The position numbers were made by a program, and so were the translations under genes. From positions 121,632,852 through 121,696,851 of the forward strand of contig JAUPFV010000004.1 in the NCBI GenBank assembly GCA_036936605.1: 64,000 nucleotides of DNA, given 5' to 3'. Shown here piece after piece: positions 12,400 to 23,700 of this stretch; positions within the stretch are counted from its first letter, which is position 1, and each line of letters starts with the position of its first letter. The stretch comes from Limnanthes douglasii subsp. nivea. Its lineage: Eukaryota; Streptophyta; Magnoliopsida; Brassicales; Limnanthaceae. The notes beneath the pieces were generated by a model. It was not told where the DNA came from and ran no database searches. It saw nothing but the letters and a program-made list of their open reading frames with translations.

Positions 12400-13560
12400 C
12401 CATTTTGATCTGTCAATCTCTACGCGCCATGGTGCCTTGCAGAAATAATTGTGTACGGGCCTTCCCAATTTGGTCCTAGTTTGCCATCTGTTCCACTACT
12501 GGAGCCCTGAAACACCTTCTTTAAGACTAAGTCTCCTTCCTTAAAAGAATGCGACTTCAACCAAGTATTAAAGCGTTATCTCATCAGGATTCTATAATCT
12601 TCAGCTCACACCCTTGCTTGGTTTTGTCGTTCATCTAAAAGGTCCAACCAGGTTGATCTGGCTATCAAGTTTGTCTCCTCTTTGTAGTGCTTGATTTTGT
12701 GGCTCGGTACTATGATCTTTGCTGTAATGACTGCTTCTATACCGTATACCAACGCAAATGGTATATCTCCTGTTGTTGAGCGTGGGGTGGTTCGATACGC
12801 CTATAACACTTCTGCCAATTTCTCCGGCCATTTGCCTTTGGCTCCTTCCAGTTTTTTCTTAAGTTCTTCTAGTAGCGTCCTGTTAGTTACCTCAACCTGA
12901 CCATTTTCCTGAGGATAGTAAGGGGTGCAGAAGTGCTTGAGAATCCCATATCGTTTGCAGAAGTTGGTAAGTATTGAATTTTGGAATTATGGGCCGTTAT
13001 CTGTCATTAAAATCCATGGAATTCCATATCGGGTTAGAATTTGATTATGGATAAAATCATATACCTCCTGTGCGCGTGTTCGGAATAGGGCTGTAGCCTC
13101 GCCCATTTGAAAAAAATAATCGACTGCGACAATATGGAACTGTCTTTTGCCTGTGGCCATAGACAAATGACCCACCAAATCCATTCCATATTTATCAAAT
13201 GGATATGGAACCGGGATGTTCTGCATAGGTTCGCTGGGTCTATGCTGTGTATTCGCATATTCTTGACACTTGTGACATTGTATTATAAGATTCTCTGCGT
13301 CACTTGCTAGCTAACACCAATAATACCCAACGAGGAGAAAACGACGAATCAGCGTTCGGTGACCATAATGAGCCCATGCTTATCCTGAATGTATATAAGC
13401 CTATATCGAAATACCTTCTGTGCGATCAAGGAAAATGAGCAAAGGTTGGGTAGAACTCTTCCTATATAAGATGTTGTCCAGGACACAAAACTTAGCTGCC
13501 TTGACTTGCAGCGCTCGAGCTTCATTCTTATTTGTTGGCAATGTGTCATAACTCAAGTAC
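12400..13560 (-). pseudogene. Integrase of element A, decayed
   Basis: The minus strand gives the catalytic core with GMDLVG, IVAVDYFF and ILMTDNGP (13226-12987), including the first two acidic residues of the D,D-35-E triad. The C-terminal region follows at about 12830-12400 with AYRTTPRSTTGDIPFALVYG, GDLVLKKVFQ and NWEGPYTI, the usual end of Tat integrases. Stops and frame changes occur at several points, for example between the core and the C-terminal part. It would splice element cDNA into the host genome; this copy cannot do so. Confidence 0.85.
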
Positions 13561-13599
13561 TGTAAGTATGGAGTTCTCCAATCGACATCATTCGCAATT

Positions 13600-14135
13600 G
13601 AATTGATGGGTGTTCTCCCGAAGCTGCAGTCTTGGCTAGAATATCACCTGCTGAGTCGTTCTTTCGTGAGATCTGCTCATATAACACACGTGCGAATTTA
13701 GATACATATTCCTTTAGCATAACAAGTTATTCTTTGATTCTTTCCTGCCTCACATAATAAGTACCCTATGCCCGATTAACCAACAACTGAGAGTCGGATT
13801 TGATCTTGATATTTTGAGCTCCGCATATCACAGGCAACTTCGTGCCACAGAGAGTAGCCTCATACTTCGTGACATTATTTGTTACCAGGAAATTAAAGTG
13901 CACAACCTGTTTGATATCCTCACCGCTTGGGGACCGTAGTATAATTCATGATCTTCTGTCCAACGTAGAAGATGCACTATCGACCTCAACGATCCACTGG
14001 TCTGATTCAATCGTTTGCTTATTGTCTGTGTCAATCTGTTGATCTCTAGAGGAGGTGAATTTGGCCAAGAAATCAGGGACTGCTTGCCCCTTGATAGCTA
14101 GGCGCGGCTCAAATTGAATTTCATACTCACCAAGC
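13600..14135 (-). pseudogene. Second RNase H domain (aRNH type) of element A, decayed
   Basis: Minus-strand reading gives the linker AIKGQAVPDFLAKF, then QWIVEVDSASS, NNVTKYEATLCG and KIKSDSQLLVNRA, matching the D..E..D pattern of the archaeal-type RNase H domain that Tat elements carry after their ordinary RNase H. In many relatives the middle motif is NNEAEYEA; here the Glu of the NNE triplet is replaced. Stops interrupt the frame. Confidence 0.7.
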
Positions 14136-14147
14136 TCGATGCTTCAT

Positions 14148-15200
14148 TTAGTGAGCATACCAGAGACATTTGTCTTCTGCAATACCGTTTGAAGAGGAAA
14201 TGCCGTCCACACCGTAATTACATGTCCTTGGAAATATGGCCTCATCCGCCGAGCTGCAACAACCAAACTTAAAGCAATTTTTTCGAGGTTCAGATACATT
14301 ATTTCTGCATATGTTAGTATTTTGCTCGTGTAGTATATCGGACGTTGTACGAGGGCCGAGCTTACAGCAAATGACGATACCGCAAGGTAAATAAATAGGG
14401 GCTCCTCGGGGACGAGACCAAACAAGATCTTGGGGGGAGGTGAGATATTGTTTGAGCTCAACAGAGGCTCTGTCACACTCTTTTGTCCATGTAAACTTCT
14501 TAGCACCTCGTAATACTTCAAAAAAGTGATGAATCTTGTCCGATGCGCATAAGATAAACCTTGAGAGGGCGGCTAACCTTCCTATAAGAAATTGCAATTC
14601 TTTAATATTCTTTAGTGGTTCCATTTGTAAAATTGCATTCAGTTGGACGGGGTCTGCCTCAATACCATGTTGACTTACCACATAGCCTAAAAAATTACCC
14701 TTAACAACACTAAAAGAGCACTTATCCGGGTTAAGTTTGAGGTTAAACCGCCGTAACAAGTCAAAAACAACCTGTAATGTTTCCAAATGTTACGCTTCTT
14801 CATGATTTTTAACGATCATGTCGTCAATGTATACCTCTAAATGTTGCCCTAAATTATCTTGGAAGATGTGATTTATCAATCATCGATATGTCGAACCTGC
14901 ATTCTTAACTCAAAATGCATGACTGTATAACAGTAGAGGCCCCACTCGGTTTGAAAAGCTGTGTGCTCCTGGTCGGATGGGTGTAGGCGAATTTGGTTAT
15001 ATCCAAAATATGCATCCATAAAGGATAAGAATTCGCAGCCCGAGGCTGAATCGACCAATTGATCAATTCGTGGTAATGGGAAAGTATCCTTAGGGCATGC
15101 CTTATTTAAATCGGTGAAATCCACGCACATTCTCCATTGGTCGCTCTTCTTTTTTACCAAAACCGGGTTGGCTATCTAAACCGGATATCTTGTTTTTTAG
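14148..15200 (-). pseudogene. Reverse transcriptase and first RNase H of element A
   Basis: RT starts at about 15190 with KKKSDQWRMCVDFTDLNKAC and PRIDQLVDSASG, then LSFMDAYFGYNQI. The catalytic box is EVYIDDMIVKN at about 14840. NLKLNPDKCSFSV and GNFLGYVVSQHGIEADP follow, with an RNase H part to about 14150. Near 14876 the frame is lost, and near 14520 a frameshift splits RNase H into two frames. The segment between the palm start and YIDD looks shortened. Confidence 0.88.
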
Positions 15201-15730
15201 ATGTGCCCCAAACGGCTTAATTTGGTCACCTCAACTAATATAGCTGCCTATTTTTCTGTTGAAAAAGACCTACACCATCGTACCGGTTTGGCACACGGGT
15301 TGATAACTAATTCATGACTTATGATTGAAGGGCTTACTCCTGAGACATCAGCTGTCTCCCAAGAAAAAACATCTAATTATTTTGTTAATAAGGTTAATAA
15401 ACGTACCTTTGCATCCCGAGACAACTCCTTTCCTAATGGAAGCACTCTACTGTCAGCTATGAACATGTCCACGGTTGTAGTATCTGTGGCAGTTGAGTCA
15501 TCATTTTCTCGTGGGTCGTCCACTGGGTCTAGCGAGGTAAGATCCAGTGTTCATGGTTTAAGATCCCCCTCGCAGTTTAATTGCTATCAGAGAGGTTTCG
15601 ACGGGTCCGACGCGATCGCATAGCACGTTCGCGCAGTTCTTTGGCTGTCTCGTATTGTTCCCACCAAGCTACCCACCAGATATTTGACGTATTGTCGAAA
15701 TGTGCATGGCGTCTCCTCCATCTTATGCAG

Positions 15731-15979
15731 CTATGGTCTTCCAATTACAGCGTGGTAAGGTCTTGGTGCATCGGAAATTATAAACAGAGTCTTTAGTTTC
15801 TTCTTCGTGGCTCCATGTCCAACCTTTACCAATAGCTCCACCTCCCCAACACATTGTGAGGTTCTTCCTTCATAGCCGACCAACGTCCGCTGGGTAGGCC
15901 GATATCGGGGGACGTTCTGCATGCGGTCGAAACTGCTTTTGAAAATAATATTTTCCGAGCTTCCACTATCGACCAACAC
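15731..15979 (-). pseudogene. Aspartic protease of element A
   Basis: MLVDSGSSENIIFKSSFDRM carries the catalytic D-S-G triplet. It is followed by LVGYEG, GEVELLVKVG and YHAVIGRP, the usual flap and C-terminal motifs of Tat proteases. The 83-codon frame is open. Flanking sequence to gag (16000-16160) and to RT (15200-15730) contains stops. Confidence 0.82.
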
Positions 15980-16161
15980 TCAAGTTACCATTACTCCTCC
16001 GATATCTAGGTGAATAGTTAAAGCATCTTCATGAGGTAGGCTGACACCTCTAAGATCGTCGTCATTAAACGTGAGGTCGACCAGTAGATCCCTTTAGTTT
16101 CAATAGGAATTTGCATCTATTTCATACACATTGAACTCGTTTTTAACCCTCTTGTTTTGAG

Positions 16162-17563
16162 CTACCCCTTGACCTGTGGCTGAGCTCCCCCTGATATGGT
16201 AAGAAGCCACTGTTGTTTGTTAGCTTCTATTTCTTTTCCATTAGCCGGTTTTTCATTGTTTGGAGAACGGACCTCCTCACGGCGATCTGGATGAGATCGC
16301 TTGATATACTGTATCAACTCACCATTGTCTATCAAATGTTGAATCTTTTCTCTTAATTGCCAACACTCATCCGTGATCATGATGATATGCACAATAATAG
16401 TGGTTAGATCGTTTGAATCATGGGGCGCTAATCATGAGCGAAGCTTGGTACTTTGTGCTCCCTCTTGTTCGATCATTAATCATCGAGATAGCTTCAATAA
16501 ATGGGGTGAAGCATCTATTTGGTTGCTTGAGCTGTTGGGGTGGCCTACTATAATCCCTTTTAGGTTGCTCCTCAATCCTTTTCCGTTCTGTTCCGCCTTT
16601 TTTGAAATCCAATCCACGTCGCTCGGGAGACCCTTCCCGTTTGGCATCGTCGACCTTAAAGTCTTGTAAAGTCATAGATGTATCCTTTCGGCAAGCTGGT
16701 GAACCAATCCATTGCGTTACTTTAAGGGTCATTGACAATGCTCGACACAACATTGCGTCGTCGGGGTTGAACACCATCATCATGTTTCTGAACTGCTCCA
16801 AATGCCTTTCTGGATCTCATGTTCCGTCATATGCTTACATCCTGAAAGGATCAAACTTCCTCGGGAGCTGAGCTTCGAGAATCTTCTCAGAGAATGGTGA
16901 TTCCTTTAGTATGTTGGATGATAATCTCGGGCGAACCTGAATATAACGGAGATCCTTATTTTTTCGAGCTCGCTTGGTTGACATCTGCTTTGCCTCTTCC
17001 CGCATACCCTTGTTACGATTCTTATCCCCGCTCTCTCCCTCACCTTCCTGCTTGTCATCTCGCTTCGACGATCGATCCGTTCTGTTAACTTTACTTGCCT
17101 CCAGACCGGACAGTTGATGCACCTTGCTCTTTCCCTTGATCTAAGCAATGAGGGCATAGATATTGTCATTCATTCCTGCCATAGTGGTGTGCATGGCTTG
17201 TTCCCTTGCATCTCGCTTGAATGCTATTTTCAGTTGCTCCTCCTGGACATTCTGGATTCTATCCTCTAGTTGGAGGACCACCGAATCAGCTGTTGGGATG
17301 GCCTTCATAGTTTCATGAGCCTCTGCTACATCTGCCGGTTGATGGACTTGTACCTCTTCCCGAGGGACAACGGTGGGCTGGATAGGTGGTTCCTCCGTCA
17401 CAACCTTCCCTTGGGGTTCCATGAGATTAACCCTTTGAGAAGCTATAGGGCCGGAGTACATGACACCTTGCCCAGTTGGTTGATTCATCGATTCCCTCTG
17501 GTGGATCGTTGCTTCACTAGTTTCCTAGTTGTCTTTCTCGATTCCTGACCTTGTGACTACCAT
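16162..17563 (-). pseudogene. gag of element A, decayed
   Basis: The element-strand ATG at 17563 opens MVVTRSGIEKDN and meets a stop after 12 codons. Further frames at 17488-17141, 17122-16835 and 16801-16418 give an N-terminal Gln/Glu-rich part, then the retrotransposon gag core (SPFSEKILEAQLPRKFDPF, DPERHLEQFRNMM, AMLCRALSMTLK). The core is cut short after LK, where relatives continue GxAxxWY. At 16392-16162 ITDECWQLREKIQHLIDNGE is the region after the zinc-knuckle-like motif. All parts are in different frames. Confidence 0.8.
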
Positions 17564-17580
17564 GGTAGATGGTTATGAAA

Positions 17581-17598
17581 TTCCCACAGACAGTGCCA
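17581..17598 (-). promoter_or_regulatory. Primer-binding site of element A
   Basis: On the element strand TGGCACTGTCTGTGGGAA starts four bases inside the 5' LTR and begins with TGG, the complement of a tRNA CCA end. It differs from the sites of elements B and C. I cannot name the tRNA with confidence. Confidence 0.7.
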
Positions 17599-17602
17599 AA
17601 TT

Positions 17603-18173
17603 TTTTACAGGAATAAAAAGTTCTACCACAATTAAGTCTTTAGGATTTTAGTCAAGAAAGAGATAAGGCAAAAAATGATCATTTTATTCATCGACAACTT
17701 CTCCCTATTTATAATGTCGTGAGTTAGTGGGCAGTTACACGCGTTTACACTTAATGCTGCACTAACTCACTAACGTCAATATTCCTATTATTCGGAACAA
17801 CTACTTAAATCGGTTTACTTAAGAGTCAAAACGTGCGTCATACAATAAAGGAATGCATGGTATGGTCTGCGCCTCTAATCGAGCTAAGTCACTCCTTAAG
17901 CGCGATCAGGTCTGTCCTGTCGTGCAGAGCTCGAGCTCAATAATCTCATGTTCAACTTATCTTCTTTGAGTTCACACTTTATCATGGTCTGTTCATCGTG
18001 TCCCTAATCTGGCCGATCAACTCATCTCTCATAATATCTTCGAGCTCGATCTGCCTTTATTTTTTAGATCATCAACGTTGTAGAACTCGTCATTTTCTTC
18101 ATTGCTTGTCCTAATCCAAGTTCACGGTCTTCCTGCTGGTGCTCGTACTTGTTTGGGGAATCCCCCCTTATCA
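17603..18173 (-). repeat. 5' LTR of element A
   Basis: 571 bases, ending CCCTTATCA and followed by the target duplication CTTTG at 18174-18178. The inner end reads TTTTAC where the 3' LTR reads TGTTAC, so the terminal CA of the element strand is mutated here. Confidence 0.92.
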
Positions 18174-18178
18174 CTTTG

Positions 18179-18730
18179 TTTAAAGTTCTATTGTCTTTGT
18201 GAAGTTTTTAGACTTTGTTTATTTTTATTTGATTTCATTTGTCTTTGCTCTGACTTCATTTGTTTGATTGTTTTCTGATGAATGATGATGAAAAGAATAT
18301 AATTTTTTCTTTTTTCTTTTCCGGAAATAATTTATTCTTTTATTTTTATTTTTATTTGAACATAACCCCTTTAGTCATTCTTAAAGATTGAAATTGAGGG
18401 GTGTGAAATTTTGTTACCTCTATATATTTAGCGAAAACAAATTATTACTAATTTTGGCGAATTATAACTTTGAGGAAAATGTTTGTGTATTAAAAATATT
18501 GTGCAGTTACTTATTTTTATTCCCAAATAACAATACATAAGCAATACATTTTTGCTTATTACTGAAGATAATTATGAAAACTGCATTTTTGTACTTAGTA
18601 TACAACGAGTTTTTATTTCCAAGTAACTATACACTTTGAATTATAAAATCTCTTTTTATTTACAATTAACTGTGCAAGTGGGTTGAATTTTATTACACGT
18701 GACGGTAATGTGTTCATTGTTATGCGTGTG
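18179..18730. other. AT-rich DNA, no gene seen
   Basis: T-rich and A-rich sequence with no open frame of note and no recognisable repeat. It lies between element A and the duplicated flank of the foldback. Confidence 0.5.
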
Positions 18731-18884
18731 AATTTGTTTGAACTTCCTTAATCATTACCCTTTTTTTCTTGTTTCCATTCAAACAATATTTCCTCTTACT
18801 TAATTTGTGCATTTGTTTGGACTTTTTTAATCATTACCATTTTTTTATTTTCATTCAAACAATATTTCTTCTTACTTAATTTGT
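18731..18884. repeat. Tandem duplication of ~80 bp at the left edge of the foldback
   Basis: Two units share TTAATCATTACC, CATTCAAACAATATTTC and CTCTTACTTAATTTGT. The second unit runs directly into the left tip of the foldback (TTTGTACCATTGG), so insertion point and repeat overlap. Confidence 0.65.
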
Positions 18885-20254
18885 ACCATTGGTTTATGAA
18901 AAGATCTATGATTGAATTTTGATTTTTTATTTGTGTTAAATATCATTTCTCTATCTCTGTCGACTTGCTTTCTTTCTTTCTTTTTCTTTGCTTTTCCTCC
19001 GAGCTCTGCTCTGTTTGTTTGTTTATTATAACAAAGTAAAAAACTTTTCTTTTATAAATTTCATAGAAAAAAATATATTTCTCAGCCCATAATCGGATAT
19101 AGCTTCTTTCATTGCTCAAGCTATTATTGATGATAACTATATTTGTCGTGATTGTGAACCCAAATCAGTGGTTGGTGGCTTGTATCCTATTAAAATTTGA
19201 TTTGATAGTGCGTTCTTATTCCTCATTCGTAGAGGATGGTGTTATCAAAATTGTAGAGACTGTGCCATCCTTGAATATATTGTCATGCAACATCCTGAAG
19301 AATGAGATAATTTTTCAGGATGTTGCATGAAAATATATTCAAGGATGGCACAGTCTCTACAATTTTGATAACACCCAACGGGAATTAAAACAAGTGATAA
19401 AAAATAGGTAAATAAAACAACCTCACCTACAAGCCACCAACCACTGATTTGGGTTCACAATCACGACAAATATAGTTATCATCAATAATATCTTGAGCAA
19501 TGAAAGAAGATATATCCGATTATGGGCTGAGAAATATATATTTTTCTATGAAATTTATAAAAGAAAAGTTTTTTACTTTGTTATAATAAACAAACAAACA
19601 GAACAGAGCTCGAAGGAAAAGCAAAGAAAAAGAAAGAAAGAAAGTAAGTCGACAGAGATAGAGAAATGATATTTAACACAAATAAAAAATCAAAATTCAA
19701 TCATAGATCTTTTCATAAACCAATGATAGTGCGTTCTTATTCCTCATTCGTAGAGGATGGTGTTATCAAAATTGTAGAGACTGTGCCATCCTTGAATATA
19801 TTTTCATGCAACATCCTGAAGAATGAGATCATTCTTCAGGATGTTGCATGAAAATATATTCAAGGATGGCACAGTCTCTACAATTTTGATAACACCATCC
19901 TCTACGAATGAGGAATAAGAACGCACTATCAAATCAAATTTTAATAGGATACAAGCCACCAACCACTGATTTGGGTTCACAATCACGACAAATATAGTTA
20001 TCATCAATAATAGCTTGAGCAATGAAAGAAGCTATATCCGATTATGGGCTGAGAAATATATTTTTTTCTATGAAATTTATAAAAGAAAAGTTTTTTACTT
20101 TGTTATAATAAACAAACAAACAGAGCAGAGCTCGAAGGAAAAGCAAAGAAAAAGAAAGAAAGAAAGTAAGTCGACAGAGATAGAGAAATGATATTTAACA
20201 CAAATAAAAAATCAAAATTCAATCATAGATCTTTTCATAAACCAATGGTACAAA
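18880..20254. mobile_element. Compound foldback element made of two nested long hairpins
   Basis: The outer ends are inverted: TTTGTACCATTGGTTTATG at 18880 and its complement ending CCAATGGTACAAA at 20254. A forward arm (18880-about 19305) is followed by its near-perfect reverse copy (about 19312-19725), except that 19376-19430 is unrelated filler. A shorter forward piece restarts at GATAGTGCGTTCTTATT (19725) and runs to about 19828. A second full reverse arm follows to 20254. Hairpin centres lie near 19308 and 19829 around AACATCCTGAAGAATGAGAT. The repeated 72-codon frames (19112-19330 plus, 19804-20022 minus) are copies of the arm and show no domain. A MITE or foldback DNA transposon is the best fit; the superfamily is not resolved and I see no clear target duplication. 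Confidence 0.8.
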
Positions 20255-20700
20255 AACTTGCTTATCGAGATGCTATATCAGGTTATGAAGAAGTTTTCAA
20301 AACCATTTTTTTCATCAACTGGACATGGGGATGTTGTCTTCGGGATATGAAAAGGTTTTCGAAACCAATTTTTTTCCTCAACCGGATGGTTTCAATGTGA
20401 TTTCGAATAAGGAACACTCGAGAAGGATTTATCTTATTCCGATAAGGTCAATAACAATTCTCAATGTAACAATTGAAAAAAATAAAATAAAATAATTTTG
20501 GTTGTTAATGGTGATGGTGCTGTGAATTCGAGGATGAATTCTTGTCAACGAGGATATGATGATGTAGCCTAGAAAGTCCAAACAAAAAACCTTTTTAATT
20601 TTATTTTATTTTATTCAAATATCTTATGTTTTAAACCAATTCTAATTGTATTAAGATTTTATTTTATTTTATTTTAAAATATTTATTTTATTTCCTTGTA
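20255..20700. other. Right flank of the foldback, short internal duplication
   Basis: GGTTATGAAGAAGTTTTCAAAACC and, about 65 bases later, GGATATGAAAAGGTTTTCGAAACC form a degenerate tandem pair (20281-20400). A TTTTATTTTA-rich tract follows. No gene is seen. Confidence 0.45.
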
Positions 20701-22450
20701 TTTTATTTTATGGTTTTGAGTAGCTCTTATATATAGCCTCGTATACCTTAAATTATTTTAAGTTTTTGGAATAATATATTTTTTATCTCTGAAAATTTCA
20801 GTCTTTGTTACCCTTAGATTAGGGTTTCATCATGTTACCCTTGAATTAGGGTTTCGTCTATCGTTTCTTCTTCTTCTATTTCTGTCGTGTCATCATAGAG
20901 TATGAACATATGAAATTTGTGCTCCTAATAGATGGTTTTGTTCCATATGATACCTTAAGCATGAAGATTCTTGCTTCCGATATGACCGATGCTTTGGTTA
21001 TCTGCTTCCGTTATGACCAATGTTTTGGTTATTTGTGACGATATCATTGCCGAGACTAATTGATTTATTAGTAAGTATCATGACTTCATTTTTCCATCTA
21101 TACACAATGAAAAGTTGGATATTAAACCTACTATAGAGTTGGATCATCCCGTGGAAGTTTTGATCTCTTAGCTTAGATAGAACTAGTTATTAAAAACCAC
21201 CAAAATTGTTGTTGATTCTTCAATATAATCACCTGTTGTTGTGGTTCAGTTTGGCAGTTATTCCTCTACGTCTAAGTTTGTTCTTTCATTAACATCTAAT
21301 GGTATTGTCACTTCTGGTGGTGACTTGAATTCGAGTATTCTTAACCCTATGGTCTCTACAACCTTTCTATGTCTTCTTCTATTATCCCGATTGATCGGAT
21401 TCCTGAGGTGGTTGCTCAATTTGATGCTTTGGTCGACCAAAGGCCTTTGCGTATTCACCTTTCTCTCTTGGAGCTAGCTAGTCATCATTGGAACCTTGGG
21501 TTTAAGGTAATTACTTTTCCTCGAATATTTTTCTTATTTATTATCTTTTAAACTTATTATTCTCTTTTTGTTTGCAACTTATTTTTAATGGGTTGACTAT
21601 ATATCATCATGCCCAAGTGAATCATTCGACTCAATTTCAGATATTTGGGCCTTTTTCAATGGTGCTTTTGATTCTATAGATAAATGATCTAATTGGAAAA
21701 CTATCTTTATATATAGTGCCGAGAAGGAGAAACGATTTCAAGCAATGTTTAATGATAGTCGAGAAAATGAGAATGTTTTGTCCCTTTAATTGCAGTGTCA
21801 GACTGATATCTTGAAAGATAATTCCCTTGTGTTCTCGCAATATAGAGATAATTTAGCGACCTACTAAGCTAGAGTTTTTGCTTATGAAGACATGTGGGAA
21901 TATATTCAGAAGATGTGTTTAAATACAAGAACCGAATAAAATATTTCTACTTCGAAGCTCCAAGAGGTGCATAAGCAATTAAATTTTATATCAGTCATGT
22001 ACACTATTATGTTAAAGAAATTTAATACCGAGAGTAAATCTTGATTTATTTATTTTGATAAATATAAGGTTCTTATAATTTTCTCACCATAATAGGTTGT
22101 TATGGAAGCTCATTTTATATTAGTATTGGATATTCATGAGGATCATCCCGAGATAAATATCAATCATTTTTGCTATAATTTTTTTTGAAACACAATGGTT
22201 GAAGGATATTATTTGGACTGATAAATCTCCTAAATTTATTCCTCTTTTGTTAAGATGGACTGACTGGGCAAGAAATTTTTTGACGTGCTTAAAGATATTG
22301 AGGAAAAAAAGAGTAGAGTTCAATTATTATTATTATTATGCCAAATATGACGAAAGAAGCGGTAGTAACAAAGACGTGTCTTAGGCAGATTGTACCTAAC
22401 TCGATGTTATTGAATGTGGCACTATGATCACGGTTGTTACTTCACAATTT
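20700..22450 (+). pseudogene. Gene-like region of unknown family, probably decayed
   Basis: A TATA-like run (about 20728) and two TTAGGGTTT telo-box-like motifs (about 20815-20855) resemble a plant promoter and leader. Downstream, coding-like stretches appear: KLDIKPTIELDHPVEV near 21110, VVVVVQFGSYSSTSKFVLSL near 21235, and IPIDRIPEVVAQFDALVDQ near 21380 running to HHWNLGFK, where AAG/GTAATTAC could be a splice donor (about 21507). A further candidate is LDIHEDHPEININ near 22120. Stops and frame changes lie between them. I recognise no domain. It may be a dead gene or another antisense ORF of a lost retrotransposon. Confidence 0.3.
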
Positions 22451-23700
22451 ATTGCTCATTCATGATTTTTCTTATATAATGTATTTTTATCACATTCTTT
22501 TTTGTAATAACTAAGTTAACAATATATTTTTGTAAGATTTTTTATATTTTAGTTTTGCGAGTACTCTTTTTTATTTTTATAAACGAGTCTTTGTGTCTAG
22601 AATACACCTTAAATTTTCTATTTTTTCTATTGACTGATCATGTGCAACATGAAGAAATTTTTTTCTAAAGTGATTTGTTCTATTCTTGTATTTTTTTTTA
22701 ATAATTTACTAAGTACATCTTGATAGAAAACTACTTCCCTTGCACCACAATCCAACGAGGTTTCTCATGCCTTCGATAATCTTATAGTTTTCTCATTTGG
22801 AAATCCCCATTTGTCCTATATCATATCTAAATCACTATCTGAATAATAATTATATGAAATATGGGAGATGGAAAGTGAATATTTGGTACTCCCCTTTTTA
22901 AAGTTGTGCCCCACATGCCAATTAAAGACTGAGACAACTTATCTTCCTCTGCTTCATTTATTTACCTTTTCAAACCTTAGATTTTTAGGTTTTCTTATGA
23001 AGATCCCTAAGGGATTTTGTATTCCCATCGGATTGGTCCTCCTTCTCCTCATCGACTAATATTTTACTTTTATTCATTGTTGAGAAAATATCGTCTTGCT
23101 TTTAGCCGAATGCTCTGAGCGAGAGCTTAAAGATGATGAGTATGCTTTACAGACTATTTTTTTTGTTTTTCTCACATATATTTTTTGGCCTTTTCTAACT
23201 TTTGGTTGGTCGATTTTATTTGAGGGAGATCTATCTTTAGAGTTCGAACCCATGGTTATAAATGTTGATTTACGTATAAGGCTAGTATATTCTTGGGATT
23301 TTGTAGGTCTCAAAGAAAGACTGACTTTTGAGATAAAATATTGAATGGTGGCTTGAGGTTAGGCTGAGATATCGTGTCTATCATACACGTAAGTGCCTTT
23401 AGAGTTGAAGGTTTGACATGTGAAAATTGGTTTCTCAGATTTGGGTAATCATGGAGCTCTTCTAGTAGTTTTCTTCTCTTTGTCTTTGTCTGATAGATGT
23501 AACTAATTGGTGAGAGCGGTGTTAGCAGTTAACATCGAGCTCTCAAAAAAACGTCGTTTGAAAACAACGGCGATGATTGGTCAGAACATATAATGAAAAT
23601 AACGGTGGCAAGGATGTAGAGCTGATCTCTCTAGAGATTGAGGTTCTCTCTCTATAAACTGGCTGTAATAGGGGAATAAGGGAGGAAATATTTATAAGAG
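22451..23700. other. Unassigned AT-rich DNA with isolated open frames
   Basis: Frames at 22868-23059 and 23096-23344 on the plus strand and 23074-23313 on the minus strand overlap each other and match no family I know. Near 23540-23700 a GC-richer patch reads like a gene leader or LTR edge but has no partner copy that I could find. Confidence 0.35.

Larger units (their letters stand above)
8110..18173 (-). mobile_element. Ty3/gypsy LTR retrotransposon A, Tat lineage, full length but decayed
   Basis: Two direct LTRs (8110-8667 and 17603-18173) bound about 10.06 kb, flanked by the five-base target duplication CTTTG (8105-8109 and 18174-18178). Each LTR ends CTTATCA on the plus strand, that is TGATAAG... 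on the element strand. On the minus strand the order is primer site, gag, protease, RT, RNase H, second RNase H, integrase, then a plus-strand ORF, the polypurine tract and the 3' LTR. The second RNase H and the extra antisense ORF place it in the Tat lineage. By hand alignment the LTRs differ at about 10 % of positions, with several indels. Stops and frameshifts occur in every domain, so it is not autonomous. Confidence 0.93.

Noticed and set aside
19112..19330. 72-codon frame conserved in inverted copies, looks like a small membrane protein
   Set aside because: The conservation comes from duplication of the foldback arms. The frame crosses the hairpin tip and no family fits.
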